The notes: generated by a model from the letters alone, not told the origin. A stretch of 64,000 nucleotides of DNA from Microbulbifer hydrolyticus (GCF_009931115.1 NZ_CP047491.1:1873501-1937500); one strand, 5' to 3'; positions 10,252-18,832 are shown, numbered from the stretch's first letter. Program-made: numbers and translations.

Positions 10252-10297
10252 GGGTACCCGAATCGCGATGGACCTCTACGTATAATCTGGAGCAGGG

Positions 10298-11044
10298 ATG
10301 GCGCTAGTCTGGCAAAAGCAGGTGGGTGATTCTCGCTACGAGGTGCGCAGCCATGGGGCCACAGTAAGGCTCTACAGCAATGGCGTCTTCCATTCTCAGT
10401 GGAACCCCGATGACCCTCTCAAGGGCTCGTTGTGGGAGCTGTTGCTCCTGCCTGTATTCTTTCGCCCGGTGCAGCAGGTTCGTCGTGTGCTTATTTTGGG
10501 CGTTGGTGGCGGTGCACTGATTCGCCTGTTGCAACGCTTTGTTGCGCCGGAAGTGATCGTGGGTGTGGATATCGACCGACATCATCTGACCGTGGCGCGT
10601 CGGTTTTTCGGTGTGCGTGATGCCGAACTGGTGTGTGGTGATGCGCGCGAATACGTCGCGGAGCTAGGTGCCGCTGACGGGGTTGAGCATTTTGACCTGA
10701 TTGTGGATGACCTGTTTGGGCATTGTGGCGGTGTCGCGGAGCGTGCGATCGAAGCCGATATTCCATGGTGTGAGAGTCTGCTCAAGTTGCTCTCGCAAAA
10801 TGGCCTCGTAGTCAGCAACTTTGGCAGCCGCAAGGAACTATTGGCCAGCGGATGGCGCTCGTCCGCAGTGCGTGCTCATCTGCAGGGTAGCTGGAGTGCC
10901 GAATTACCGGATTACGAGAACTGCATCGGCATTTTCAGCCGCCAACCTCTGTCACTGAGTGCATTGAATGACCGGGCACCCGCGGCGATCAGTCCCGTTA
11001 GCACGCGCCGTAGACTGGATGCGCGCCTGCGGCCGTTGCGCTAG
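10298..11044 (+). CDS. Spermidine synthase-like protein (class I methyltransferase fold)
   Basis: A 248-residue protein with a Rossmann-type core: motif I LILGVGGGALIRLL (about 66-79), acidic loop VGVDIDRHH, GDAREYV, and DLIVDDLFG. This pattern belongs to the polyamine aminopropyltransferase (SpeE)-like superfamily. It lacks the long N-terminal beta-domain of true SpeE and the usual tetramer features, so it may not make spermidine; a methyltransferase or regulatory role is equally possible. The start ATG is preceded by GGAGCAGGG. No polyamine gene is adjacent. Confidence 0.72.
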   Translation: MALVWQKQVGDSRYEVRSHGATVRLYSNGVFHSQWNPDDPLKGSLWELLLLPVFFRPVQQVRRVLILGVGGGALIRLLQRFVAPEVIVGVDIDRHHLTVARRFFGVRDAELVCGDAREYVAELGAADGVEHFDLIVDDLFGHCGGVAERAIEADIPWCESLLKLLSQNGLVVSNFGSRKELLASGWRSSAVRAHLQGSWSAELPDYENCIGIFSRQPLSLSALNDRAPAAISPVSTRRRLDARLRPLR

Positions 11045-11140
11045 TCGCGGTAAATGGCTGGAAGGTCAAAATTCGGTTGGCGTGCTATTGATCCCTGTGC
11101 CTATACTGGAATTAGGCGGTTATTTTCCCGGGAATAGTTG

Positions 11141-11596
11141 ATGCGGTACAAGACCTTGGAAGATGTGATTCAGGAGGGAAGGGAATTTCATCTGAAGTTG
11201 AGCAGGCAGTACGAAGAATTCGAACTGCTCTCGGCAAATGAGCGGGCAAGATTGTTGCTTGACCAGCTCAAGCGGCGAGAAGTGTCCATGACCCACACGC
11301 TGGAAAACTTTCGCGAAGATATTGGCGAGGGTGCCCTGCGAACCTGGGTACAGTTTGCCCCTGAGGGCCGCGAGCCCGAATTGCTACAGCGGCTGAGGAA
11401 TACGAACATTACGGATCTGGATGCCATTGGCAAAGTGGCCATGGATATCGAGGTGTACCTCGCTGACCAGTACCGGGATCTGTTGATGATTGCTGATACG
11501 CCCTCGGCCAGGCATGCGCTGGAGCGGCTACTGGAGCTGGAGCAGCTCGAAGAGCATACGTTGTCAATGAACCTGTTTAATTTACGGGATTACTGA
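11141..11596 (+). CDS. Small all-helical protein, unknown function
   Basis: A 151-residue protein, apparently all helical, with many Glu, Arg and Leu residues. There is no signal peptide or membrane segment. Pairs such as EGREFHLKLSRQYEEFE and LERLLELEQLEEHTLSMN suggest a helical bundle, and the E..H spacing is reminiscent of ferritin-like folds, but I cannot show a metal site. An in-frame TTG lies immediately before the ATG; the ATG at 11141 is preferred. It stands alone, converging on rsmC. Confidence 0.6.
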   Translation: MRYKTLEDVIQEGREFHLKLSRQYEEFELLSANERARLLLDQLKRREVSMTHTLENFREDIGEGALRTWVQFAPEGREPELLQRLRNTNITDLDAIGKVAMDIEVYLADQYRDLLMIADTPSARHALERLLELEQLEEHTLSMNLFNLRDY

Positions 11597-11608
11597 TGTG
11601 AGCTCGAG

Positions 11609-12628
11609 TTAGCTTTTCTGCAGTCGGTAAATACAGAAACCCTGGGTTTCTTCCAGGGTTTCAATTATCGCGAACCTTCCCTGTGCCTTTCTGGCGACGG
11701 GGATAAATTCATTGACCACAAACAAGGCTGTTCCGCCAGAGCGCAGGATGCGCGCCGCTTGCTGTAAAAAGCGGTCGGTGAGATCACCTTCTACCTGAAA
11801 CCCCTGATGAAATGGTGGGTTGCACACCAGAAAGTCAGCGCTGCCGCTTTCAATTTCCGAGCCCACATCCCCGGCGATTACCTCACCCTGAATATCCTGT
11901 GCCGCGAAGTTTTTTTCGCAGGCATGCAGCGCAGCGGCATTGTTGTCTGTGGCGATGAACCGGAAATGGTCATAGGTGGCAAGTTGGGTGCTGAGGTAGC
12001 CGTAGCCGCAGCCGAGGTCCACAACAGACGCGCCGGCGTTGGGGTGGTGGTCGGTAAAATGGCGGGCCAGTAGGGCGCTTCCAGTATCGACTTTATTCCA
12101 GCCGAACTGGCCAGGTTTACTGAATAGCCCTTCGAGTGCCGCGGGTTGTTGCAGCAGCGTATAGCCACTGTCTTGCAGCGGTTCCCCGAGGTTGCTTTCT
12201 GGGGGGAGGAGCAGGCTGCCGAGATAGTCCTGGCCGTCCTTCAGCAGGTTTTTTTCCGTGCCCAGATATTTTGCCGCTTTAACGGCGTAGGTTTTTATAC
12301 CGCTGTTTTTCCGCCCCAGGAGAAAAAGCTCTCCCTCGGGCAGCAGCACGTTTGGGGCGCTGTTGATCACGTGGTGTGTGATAGCCTTTTCCTTTGAGAC
12401 CGGAAAAACAATGCGCCGGTAGCGTGTTTCGAGGGCGGCAAAGTCGAAATCGTTGAACGTTGCGCGCTTTACCGAGTGCTCGGCCAGTTGCGCGATATCC
12501 CAGCGATTTGTCAGCAGGTCGCCGCCAAAGGAAAAGCCCTGTTCAAGCAGTGAGCGACTGTTTTCGTCAGCGATCCAGAGCGTATGTTCCGGATCCTGTT
12601 CCAGCAGTTGGCTGAGGAGAATGGCCAT
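11609..12628 (-). CDS. rsmC: 16S rRNA (guanine1207-N2)-methyltransferase RsmC
   Basis: Methylates G1207 of 16S rRNA in the assembled 30S subunit. The 339 residues match E. coli RsmC (343). The protein has a degenerate N-terminal methyltransferase-like half and an active C-terminal half. The active half carries the SAM motif VVDLGCGYGYLS, the acidic ATDNNAAAL and the catalytic NPPFH motif in FLVCNPPFHQGF. The gene starts at an ATG shortly after the rsuA stop (27 nt), so rsmC is probably transcribed with folD and rsuA. Confidence 0.95.
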   Translation of the reverse strand: MAILLSQLLEQDPEHTLWIADENSRSLLEQGFSFGGDLLTNRWDIAQLAEHSVKRATFNDFDFAALETRYRRIVFPVSKEKAITHHVINSAPNVLLPEGELFLLGRKNSGIKTYAVKAAKYLGTEKNLLKDGQDYLGSLLLPPESNLGEPLQDSGYTLLQQPAALEGLFSKPGQFGWNKVDTGSALLARHFTDHHPNAGASVVDLGCGYGYLSTQLATYDHFRFIATDNNAAALHACEKNFAAQDIQGEVIAGDVGSEIESGSADFLVCNPPFHQGFQVEGDLTDRFLQQAARILRSGGTALFVVNEFIPVARKAQGRFAIIETLEETQGFCIYRLQKS

Positions 12629-12655
12629 GGGGCTCCGTACGTGAATGCGCTCCGG

Positions 12656-13378
12656 CTATGCGATGGAGGCAATTTCTGCTTCAGACAACGGGCGGTACAT
12701 ACCTTCGGGTAAGTCTTCGTCCAGGGTGATGGTGCCGATACTTTCCCGGTGCAACTCCAGTACTCGGTTCCCCAGTGCGGCGAACATCCGTTTTACCTGA
12801 TGGTAGCGGCCTTCGCTGATGGTGATGCGCACTTCATTGCGATAGAGGATTTCCAGCTTTGCCGGTTTGGTGCGCTTTTTTTCATTATTCAGCCAGACAC
12901 CCTTTTTGAACTTGTCGATCGCGCTGTCATCAAGAGGGTCGGCGAGGTGGGCGTAGTAGGTTTTTTCACAGTGATGGCGTGGTGATGTGATCCGATGGGA
13001 CCACTGGCCATCATCGGTTACCAGCACCAGCCCGGTGGTGTCGATATCGAGACGCCCGGCAATATGAAGCTTGTGCTTATTCGGCTCATCCAGCAGGTCA
13101 AGTACTGTCGGGTGCTCGCCATCCTTGGTTGCGCAAACGTAGCCGAGTGGCTTGTTCAGCATAAAGTAGCGGGGGCCGGCCTCATTCAGCGGTTCGCCGT
13201 CCAGGCACAGTTCGTCAGTCTCACAGACCTTGCTGGATGGGTCGGTCACCGCCATACCATTGACGGTGATCCGTTCCTGGCGCGCCGCGCGTTTCACTTC
13301 CGCGCGAGACAGGTCGGTGACCTGGCTGATCGCCTTGTCCAGGCGCAGGGGTTTACTGTCAGCCAATCTTCTTCTCAC
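12656..13378 (-). CDS. rsuA: 16S rRNA pseudouridine(516) synthase RsuA
   Basis: Isomerises U516 of 16S rRNA. The 240-residue product has an N-terminal S4 RNA-binding domain (about 10-60) and a pseudouridine synthase domain with the catalytic Asp111 in [26 protein letters not shown] is diagnostic of RsuA over RluB/E/F. The chosen start is GTG, overlapping the folD stop by 20 nt; a TTG four codons later is an alternative that begins closer to the usual R-L-D-K. The S4 domain start argues for one of these two. Translational coupling to folD is likely. Confidence 0.93.
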   Translation of the reverse strand: MRRRLADSKPLRLDKAISQVTDLSRAEVKRAARQERITVNGMAVTDPSSKVCETDELCLDGEPLNEAGPRYFMLNKPLGYVCATKDGEHPTVLDLLDEPNKHKLHIAGRLDIDTTGLVLVTDDGQWSHRITSPRHHCEKTYYAHLADPLDDSAIDKFKKGVWLNNEKKRTKPAKLEILYRNEVRITISEGRYHQVKRMFAALGNRVLELHRESIGTITLDEDLPEGMYRPLSEAEIASIA

Positions 13379-14204
13379 CAGAGTCCACTGACTGATAGAT
13401 CAGGGTGTTGATGGTCATCGGGCCGACGCCGCCGGGTACCGGCGTGTAGGCAGAAGCGCGGTCTTTCAGCGGGCCGAGCTCGATATCGCCGACCCCGCCA
13501 GGGTGGTAGCCGGCATCCACGACAACCGCGCCGTCCTTGATCCACTCCGCCTTTATAAACTCCGGGCGGCCTACCGCTCCGACCACAATGTCGGCGCGGC
13601 GAATATGCTCATCCAGGCCCTTGGTGCGCGAGTGACAGATGGTCACGGTAGCATTGGCATTCAGTAGCATGGCGGCCATGGGCTTGCCGAGAATCGGGCT
13701 ACGACCGACAACTACCGCATGTTTACCGGCAAGTTCAATTTCGTAGGCTTCAAGCAGGCGCATGATGCCCTTAGGGGTGGCACAGCCGTAAGCTTCCTCG
13801 CCCATTGCCATGCGGCCAAAACCGAGGCAGGTCACACCGTCGACGTCCTTTTCCAGGGCGATAGCATCGAAGCAGGCGCGCTCGTCGATCTGCTCCGGCA
13901 CAGGGTGCTGTAAAAGAATGCCGTGTACATTGGGGCTGGCGTTCAGCTCTTCGATCTTGGCCAGCAGTTGTTCGGTGGTCGTAGAGGACGGCAGTTCAAC
14001 CTGAAGGGAGTCCATGCCAATACGGCGGCAGGCGTTGCCTTTCATCTTTACATAGGTTGCAGAGGCAGGGTCGTCACCGACGAGAATGGTGGCGAGGATT
14101 GGCGTCTGGCCACCGCTCTTTTCTTTCAGTGCGGCAACGCGGGCAGACAGTTCTTCTTCGGTTTTCTGGGCAAGGGCCTTGCCGTCCAGAACCAGTGCAG
14201 ACAT
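13359..14204 (-). CDS. folD: Methylenetetrahydrofolate dehydrogenase/cyclohydrolase FolD
   Basis: Bifunctional one-carbon enzyme interconverting 5,10-methylene-THF and 10-formyl-THF with NADP+. The 281 residues match the family. The active-site Tyr51 and Lys55 are in YVKMK. Folate-site GILLQHPVP and the dinucleotide-binding [11 protein letters not shown] are intact, and PGGVGPMTI sits near the C-terminus. It is the first gene of a minus-strand folD-rsuA-rsmC set with overlapping or close junctions. Its 5' side faces the tRNA operon promoter region, and the two are transcribed divergently. Confidence 0.97.
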   Translation of the reverse strand: MSALVLDGKALAQKTEEELSARVAALKEKSGGQTPILATILVGDDPASATYVKMKGNACRRIGMDSLQVELPSSTTTEQLLAKIEELNASPNVHGILLQHPVPEQIDERACFDAIALEKDVDGVTCLGFGRMAMGEEAYGCATPKGIMRLLEAYEIELAGKHAVVVGRSPILGKPMAAMLLNANATVTICHSRTKGLDEHIRRADIVVGAVGRPEFIKAEWIKDGAVVVDAGYHPGGVGDIELGPLKDRASAYTPVPGGVGPMTINTLIYQSVDSGEKKIG

Positions 14205-14507
14205 AGCGATTTCTCAACCTGAACAGGGAGCGCAATAGCGACAGCTTGCGGGCGCTCGTGGGAGTTGGTGGTAGAAGCTTAATTTAGGCGCGGCATTTTC
14301 GCACAACCGGCGAACATTTTCCCTATTCAGTCACTCTTTAGTCATACATTCGTAACTTCTCCTCCGCTGTTCAGGTGCCCGGGAATATCAATTGTTGGCG
14401 AAAGGCTAAACTACTTTAAAAAAGAATGGCTTAGCGGCGTTGACACCCTCGGGGGGCGCAAGTAATATGCGCGCTCTCGAACGGGGGCTACCCCCGCGAA
14501 AGAACAT
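14205..14507. other. Divergent intergenic region folD / tRNA operon
   Basis: About 300 bp without a gene. It must hold the folD promoter (not resolved) on the minus side. On the plus side it holds the tRNA promoter at 14440-14468 and a small GC hairpin at 14482-14496. I see no coding potential. Confidence 0.7.
14440..14468 (+). promoter_or_regulatory. Sigma-70 promoter of the Pro-Arg-His tRNA operon
   Basis: TTGACA (14440-14445), a 17-nt spacer and TAATAT (14463-14468): a full -35 match and a one-mismatch -10 at ideal spacing. The following GCGCGC is a GC-rich discriminator, typical of stable-RNA promoters under stringent control. A CGGGGG/CCCCCG hairpin follows at 14482-14496 in the leader. 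Confidence 0.85.
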
Positions 14508-14584
14508 CGGGGCATAGCGCAGTCTGGTAGCGCGCCTGCTTTGGGAGCAGGATGTCGGGGGTTCGAATCCCTCTGCCCCGACCA
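14508..14584 (+). tRNA. tRNA-Pro (anticodon TGG)
   Basis: 77 nt with encoded CCA. Acceptor CGGGGCA pairs with TGCCCCG. The anticodon loop CTTTGGGA gives TGG, and the T-arm GTTCGAATC is normal. First gene of the tRNA operon. Confidence 0.97.
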
Positions 14585-14600
14585 ATTACCGGGTTTTCTT

Positions 14601-14677
14601 GCGCCCGTAGCTCAGCTGGATAGAGCATCCGCCTTCTAAGCGGATGGTCGCAGGTTCGAGTCCTGCCGGGCGTGCCA
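14601..14677 (+). tRNA. tRNA-Arg (anticodon TCT)
   Basis: 77 nt with encoded CCA. Anticodon stem CCGC/GCGG encloses the loop CTTCTAA (TCT). The acceptor GCGCCCG faces CGGGCGT, so the first pair is G1-U72 rather than G-C. All other stems are regular. Confidence 0.96.
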
Positions 14678-14887
14678 TTATTTGATGGTGGCTGCGAGCT
14701 TGGCAGACTTGTGAGAGTCCTTTGCCAGCTGCTGATCGCAGGACTATTCCGACCCATCGGCTAGCTGATGGGCATCGAAACGCTCGTAAAGCGGTGCTTT
14801 GCAACAGGCGTTTCGGCCCTGCCAGGCCTTGTGCCAAGCAGGTGATTTCGTTGTGTTGCCACAAGACACAACCTAAAGCGCTACTAT
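14678..14887 (+). other. Structured 210-nt spacer inside the tRNA operon
   Basis: The spacer between tRNA-Arg and tRNA-His is far longer than the 16-nt Pro-Arg spacer and holds consecutive hairpins. These are TGGCA/TGCCA with inner GACT/AGTC (14701-14727), CCCATC/GATGGG (14753-14772), GAAACGC/GCGTTTC with nested AAAGC/GCTTT (14777-14814), and GTTGTGT/ACACAAC (14850-14872). It has no open frame of note and no T-run. It may be a processing spacer, a decayed tRNA or a small structured RNA. Confidence 0.5.
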
Positions 14888-14964
14888 GGTGGCCGTAGCT
14901 CAGTTGGTAGAGCACAGGATTGTGGCTCCTGAGGTCGCGGGTTCGATCCCCGTCGGCCACCCCA
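14888..14964 (+). tRNA. tRNA-His (anticodon GTG)
   Basis: Acceptor GTGGCCG/CGGCCAC with the extra G(-1) at 14888 opposite C73, the identity pair of tRNA-His. The anticodon loop gives GTG, and CCA is encoded at 14962-14964. Confidence 0.97.
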
Positions 14965-14986
14965 TATTTGACCTTTTGGTCCCGTG

Positions 14987-15014
14987 AACCCGGCTTTATG
15001 CCGGGTTTTTTGGT
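14987..15014 (+). terminator. Rho-independent terminator of the tRNA operon
   Basis: Stem AACCCGGC/GCCGGGTT (14987-14994 with 15000-15007), loop TTTAT, then a T-rich tract. Confidence 0.9.
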
Positions 15015-15155
15015 TTTACGGCTTTATTCTTCTATGTGTTGCCTTTACCTGCACAGGGGCGATCAAGGATAATGCGCGCCAGTTTTTGCGATTTCGGCAT
15101 AGGATTTGCCGGATTTAATCAATTGCCAACTGTTATCTGTAAATAGGGGAATAAA

Positions 15156-15779
15156 GTGACGGAAGTAGTCGAGCGTAAGGCAACCAATGTTCATTGGCAC
15201 GGCGGGGAAGTAACCCGTGGTGACCGTGCTGCAATGCTGGGTCATAAAGGTGTGACCTTGTGGTTTACCGGCCTATCCGGCTCCGGCAAGAGCACTGTAG
15301 CGGTTGCCGTAGAGAAGGCGCTGGCTGCGCGCGGTGTTCTGAGCTATCGCTTGGACGGCGACAATATCCGTCTCGGCATCAACTCAAACCTCGGTTTCTC
15401 GGCGGAAGATCGCCAGGAAAACATCCGTCGTGTCGGTGAGATCTCCAAGCTGTTTGCCGATACCGGTGTTGTCGTATTGAGCAGCTTTATCAGCCCCTAT
15501 TCAGAAGATCGTGCCTTGGTGCGCAAGATTCACGAAGAAGGTGACCTGCCGTTCATGGAAGTGTTTATCGACTGCTCCCTGGAAGCGGCGGAAGAGCGCG
15601 ACCCGAAAGGCCTGTACAAAAAGGCACGCGCTGGTGAAATTCGCGGCTTTACCGGCATTGATGACCCCTATGAAGCACCGGTTAATGCCGAGCTCCACCT
15701 GCGCACCGACGAGATGAGCCTGGAAGAAGAAGTCGAGGCTGTCATCAAGTCCCTGCAAGAGCGCGGCATTATCATTTGA
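15156..15779 (+). CDS. cysC: Adenylylsulfate (APS) kinase
   Basis: Phosphorylates APS to PAPS, the sulfate donor for sulfotransferases and for reductive sulfate assimilation. The 207 residues match CysC. The P-loop is GLSGSGKS (39-46). LDGDNIR, the active-site region [12 protein letters not shown] and the late [11 protein letters not shown] are all typical. The start is GTG at 15156 with a GGGGA ribosome binding site. No ATP sulfurylase genes (cysD/cysN) are next to it, so it is an orphan here. Two sulfotransferase genes lie within about 13 kb, which makes PAPS supply for glycan sulfation a reasonable but unproven role. Confidence 0.96.
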   Translation: MTEVVERKATNVHWHGGEVTRGDRAAMLGHKGVTLWFTGLSGSGKSTVAVAVEKALAARGVLSYRLDGDNIRLGINSNLGFSAEDRQENIRRVGEISKLFADTGVVVLSSFISPYSEDRALVRKIHEEGDLPFMEVFIDCSLEAAEERDPKGLYKKARAGEIRGFTGIDDPYEAPVNAELHLRTDEMSLEEEVEAVIKSLQERGIII

Positions 15780-16083
15780 TGCCTGCGCAGGACATCCCTT
15801 GAGCTCAATCCTTAGGCTAAAGGAAGCTTGGTGGGAATGTTCTGCGATATGTAGCTACCGGGGCAAATAATTACTTATTTGCCCCGGAGTTGCCCTTTCT
15901 GTTCCGCTCGCTTAGCGGTTGCCAACGTCCAGATCTTGCCCGCCGGCTCCCGCCGAATTTTCTTCGAGTTTACTCCCCCGCCAACTCCCCGACGCTTTTC
16001 ACGGCGCCACATATACTGTTGCTGTGTCGGCACGATTTGAATAAATGCGTGGCACAGGGAATAAATGGTGCACGGAGGCGACT
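15780..16083. other. Intergenic region cysC / DUF6351 gene
   Basis: About 300 bp without a convincing gene. The main feature is a perfect 13-bp inverted repeat CCGGGGCAAATAA/TTATTTGCCCCGG at 15858-15887 with loop TTAC. No T-run follows, so termination would be inefficient or Rho-assisted. Upstream of the next gene is a good ribosome binding site, GGAGG. Confidence 0.6.
15858..15887. repeat. 13-bp perfect inverted repeat, possible terminator
   Basis: Arms 15858-15870 and 15875-15887 with a TTAC loop. The AT end of the stem is at the loop and the GC end at the base. It lies after cysC and could end its transcript or protect its 3' end. Confidence 0.55.
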
Positions 16084-18495
16084 ATGGCTTGGAGCGCACG
16101 GAATCTCTCTGCTCGGTTCAGTACCCGGCGGATAGTAACGGGAGTGGTAGCTTCATTTTTCATTCTGCTTGGATTGGGTGGCTGGTATGCCTATGAAAAG
16201 CTACCAAGGGTTCCAGGTGTGCCCAAGGCACCAGTGGTCGGCGTGCCAGATGGTGCGTTGTCGCATGCGCCGAAGCCCGCTTATGCCGGTGCGCACCCGC
16301 GGAAAAGTGGTCGCCCGGCCGAATACTTTCCTTTTCCTATTGCCATTGGCGAAACCGGGCCGGTTGAGACGCTTTTTGCCGGGCCTTCTACTTATCCGTT
16401 TCTGTGCGGTGAAAACTCTGTAACGGACGCACAGCCGCTGGTTGATAACCATAATGGCGAAGGCGTACCGGTATTTTCTTTAAATGAAGAAGGGAAGAAA
16501 ACCGACGAGATTATTGGATACAGCCGTGATTGCAGCCATAGCACAGCCGTATCTTATTATTACCGCAGCACGCTCGACGGGCAGTTCCATCCACTGGAAA
16601 ACGCGCAAAGCGATATTGATAAGGTAACCGTCAACGGCAAAACCACGGACTTTGTGGTTCGCCTGGAAACGGGCACCATCAACCGCTTTTTCTATGCCAT
16701 TGCCGCACTGCGTGGGGAAGGGGAGACCGCGGACAGGCCTAATACCAGCAACTGGAATAAGCGCCTTATTTATCAGTTTCGCGGTGGCGTGGGTGTCGGT
16801 CGCCGCCAGGGCAATATGGGCAGAAAGTCGATCATTGATCGCCGCGCAGACCAACTGGCGCGAGGCTACGCTGTGGTGTACTCAACCGCTAACCAGACGA
16901 GTAACCACTACAATATCTGGTTGGCCGAAGACACAGCCCGCCGCCTGAAAAAGCAATTTGCTGCACTTTACTCCGAGCCGCTGTATACCGTTGGTATTGG
17001 CGGCTCCGGTGGGGCAATTCAGCAATACTTGCTGGCCCAGAATGCGCCAGGTGTGCTGGACGCTGCGCTGCCACTATACTCCTACCCGGATATGGTAAGT
17101 CAGACAATCTACGTGTTTGATTGTGAGCCCCTGGAATACTATTTCGACGTGGTCGCCGCGGAAGATCCCCGCTGGCGCGATGTATCCGAGCGCCAGGCCA
17201 TTATCGGGCTGGCTACCAAGAAAGAGTTTGATCACCGCTTTAAAGTTCTGGAAAACGCTGCAGCCCTGTTTGATGGGCGCTATCGCGCCACCGCCAATGG
17301 TGCGTCGGAATGCGTGCAGGGTTGGCGCGGCCTGGTCCCGCTGGTAAATAATCCAAATTTCGTACACTTCAGCAAAAGCTTCGCAGACCCCGTCGCTGAG
17401 AATACCCACTGGTCCCACTGGGAAGATTTACGGGATTTTTACGGCGCCGGTGAAACTGGTTACGCCAACAGCGCGTGGGATAATCAGGGTGTTCAGTACG
17501 GCCTTAACGCGCTCAAGCAGGGCCAGATCAGTGTGGATGAGTTCCTGCGCCTCAATGCGACCATCGGTGGCTGGAAAGACCCGACAGAGCAGGGTGGTGA
17601 AAAGCTGTGGTTCATGAATGGTGAGCTCTTCCCAATGGAGCTCTCCGTTTGGAGCGAGCAAAACATGAACCTTGGAAGCCTGGATAACCCCGCGCCGAGA
17701 AGCATCGCCAGCGTTGAGGCCATCGAGGGGATCTACCGATCCGGGCACGTTTTTCTTGGCGATGTAGAGATACCGATTCTTGACGTGCGGCATTACCTGG
17801 AGGGCGAACTGGACATGCACCACAGCCTCGCCTCTTTCTCCAGTAGGGAGCGTATTCGCCGGGCTAGAGGGCACTCGGATAATCAACTGATCTGGATGAG
17901 CCACAAGAGCTACAACCCCATCGATGAAGCGTTGGATATCATCGATCACTGGATGCAAAAAATTATCGAGCACCCCGAGCTGGGGGTTGCTGGCAACAAG
18001 CCCGTGGAGGCCACTGACCGCTGCTTTGACAAGGACGGTAATGTACTGGCCGCGGGGCCGAGTGTCTGGGACGGCAGCTGGAATCACAAGCCCGCCGGTG
18101 CCTGTATGCAGCAGTACCCGATTTATAGTACGCCGCGGCAGGTGGCCGGCGCGCCGATCACCGGCGACGTATTCAAGTGTGCGCTGCAACCGGTTGAGCG
18201 GGCGCTTGCCAAAGATGCCTACGGTGCGGCTACCGCCGCTGTTGTTGAGCGGATAGAGGATATGCACAGAATTTTTCCGGAGGGCGTGTGCAACTACAGC
18301 GTGCCGGGTATGGGGCGTCCTAAAGATCGCCTTTTCCGCAATGGTGGTGACGTCATAATTGCCGGGCATCTGGTGAGCACGGATTATCGAACGATACCGG
18401 GCGAAATGGCGCAGGAATCTAAAACTGCGGATGAGGACATCCAGCCGACACCAGTATCTGTCGAGGATCCGGAAGCCTCCGAAAATAATTTGTAA
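16084..18495 (+). CDS. Membrane-anchored DUF6351 protein (putative alpha/beta hydrolase)
   Basis: An 803-residue protein of the DUF6351 type. The N-terminus has a charged start and one membrane helix (about 18-36), so the bulk is probably periplasmic. The core contains WNKRLIYQFRGGVG and the nucleophile-elbow-like IGGSGGAI, with Ser308 as the candidate catalytic residue. YSYPDMVSQTIYVFDCEPL and a late ILDVRHYLEG follow. This resembles tannase/feruloyl-esterase-like hydrolases, but substrate is unknown. The ATG at 16084 has GGAGG eight bases upstream; an in-frame start at 16045 lacks one. It is bounded by cysC and a tRNA promoter and has no obvious partner. Confidence 0.75.
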   Translation: MAWSARNLSARFSTRRIVTGVVASFFILLGLGGWYAYEKLPRVPGVPKAPVVGVPDGALSHAPKPAYAGAHPRKSGRPAEYFPFPIAIGETGPVETLFAGPSTYPFLCGENSVTDAQPLVDNHNGEGVPVFSLNEEGKKTDEIIGYSRDCSHSTAVSYYYRSTLDGQFHPLENAQSDIDKVTVNGKTTDFVVRLETGTINRFFYAIAALRGEGETADRPNTSNWNKRLIYQFRGGVGVGRRQGNMGRKSIIDRRADQLARGYAVVYSTANQTSNHYNIWLAEDTARRLKKQFAALYSEPLYTVGIGGSGGAIQQYLLAQNAPGVLDAALPLYSYPDMVSQTIYVFDCEPLEYYFDVVAAEDPRWRDVSERQAIIGLATKKEFDHRFKVLENAAALFDGRYRATANGASECVQGWRGLVPLVNNPNFVHFSKSFADPVAENTHWSHWEDLRDFYGAGETGYANSAWDNQGVQYGLNALKQGQISVDEFLRLNATIGGWKDPTEQGGEKLWFMNGELFPMELSVWSEQNMNLGSLDNPAPRSIASVEAIEGIYRSGHVFLGDVEIPILDVRHYLEGELDMHHSLASFSSRERIRRARGHSDNQLIWMSHKSYNPIDEALDIIDHWMQKIIEHPELGVAGNKPVEATDRCFDKDGNVLAAGPSVWDGSWNHKPAGACMQQYPIYSTPRQVAGAPITGDVFKCALQPVERALAKDAYGAATAAVVERIEDMHRIFPEGVCNYSVPGMGRPKDRLFRNGGDVIIAGHLVSTDYRTIPGEMAQESKTADEDIQPTPVSVEDPEASENNL

Positions 18496-18513
18496 TTTTT
18501 GGCGCCTTTTTTG

Positions 18514-18541
18514 TTGACACTAAATCGCAGTCCGGTATTAT
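18514..18541 (+). promoter_or_regulatory. Sigma-70 promoter of the Val-Asp tRNA operon
   Basis: TTGACA (18514-18519), 16-nt spacer, TATTAT (18536-18541), then GCGCCTCGC as a GC-rich discriminator. It starts only 19 nt after the preceding stop codon. Confidence 0.85.
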
Positions 18542-18605
18542 GCGCCTCGCTCTCGGGGGACAAGCCCAGAGCAAAACGGAAATCTTCTGCGGAAGTTACC
18601 GAATT

Positions 18606-18681
18606 GGGTGGTTAGCTCAGTTGGTAGAGCGGCGCCCTTACAAGGCGTAGGTCACAGGTTCGACCCCTGTACCACCCACCA
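18606..18681 (+). tRNA. tRNA-Val (anticodon TAC)
   Basis: 76 nt, acceptor GGGTGGT/ACCACCC, anticodon loop CTTACAA (TAC), CCA encoded. Confidence 0.97.
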
Positions 18682-18706
18682 CTTCCTGCGGGAAGTGCAC
18701 TACCGC

Positions 18707-18783
18707 GGACCGGTAGTTCAGTTGGTTAGAATGCCGGCCTGTCACGCCGGAGGTCGCGGGTTCGAGTCCCGTCCGGTCCGCCA
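18707..18783 (+). tRNA. tRNA-Asp (anticodon GTC)
   Basis: 77 nt, acceptor GGACCGG/CCGGTCC, anticodon GTC in CCTGTCACG, T-arm GCGGGTTCGAGTCCCG, CCA encoded. It sits at the edge of an accessory block. Confidence 0.97.
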
Positions 18784-18832
18784 GATACAAAAAAGGCCCT
18801 GTTCGAAAGAACAGGGCCTTTTTTGTATCTGG
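18781..18832. terminator. Perfect 24-bp-arm palindrome, bidirectional terminator
   Basis: Arms 18781-18804 and 18809-18832 are perfectly complementary around a GAAA loop. The stem includes GGCCCTGTTC and an A6/T6 block, so it terminates in both directions. The left arm begins with the CCA of tRNA-Asp, and the right arm ends in TGG. The extra length beyond a normal terminator, and its place at the border of the accessory block, are noteworthy. Confidence 0.88.

Noticed and set aside
14586..14960. Minus-strand open frame covering tRNA-Arg and tRNA-His
   Set aside because: It spans two well-formed tRNA genes, so it is not a protein gene.
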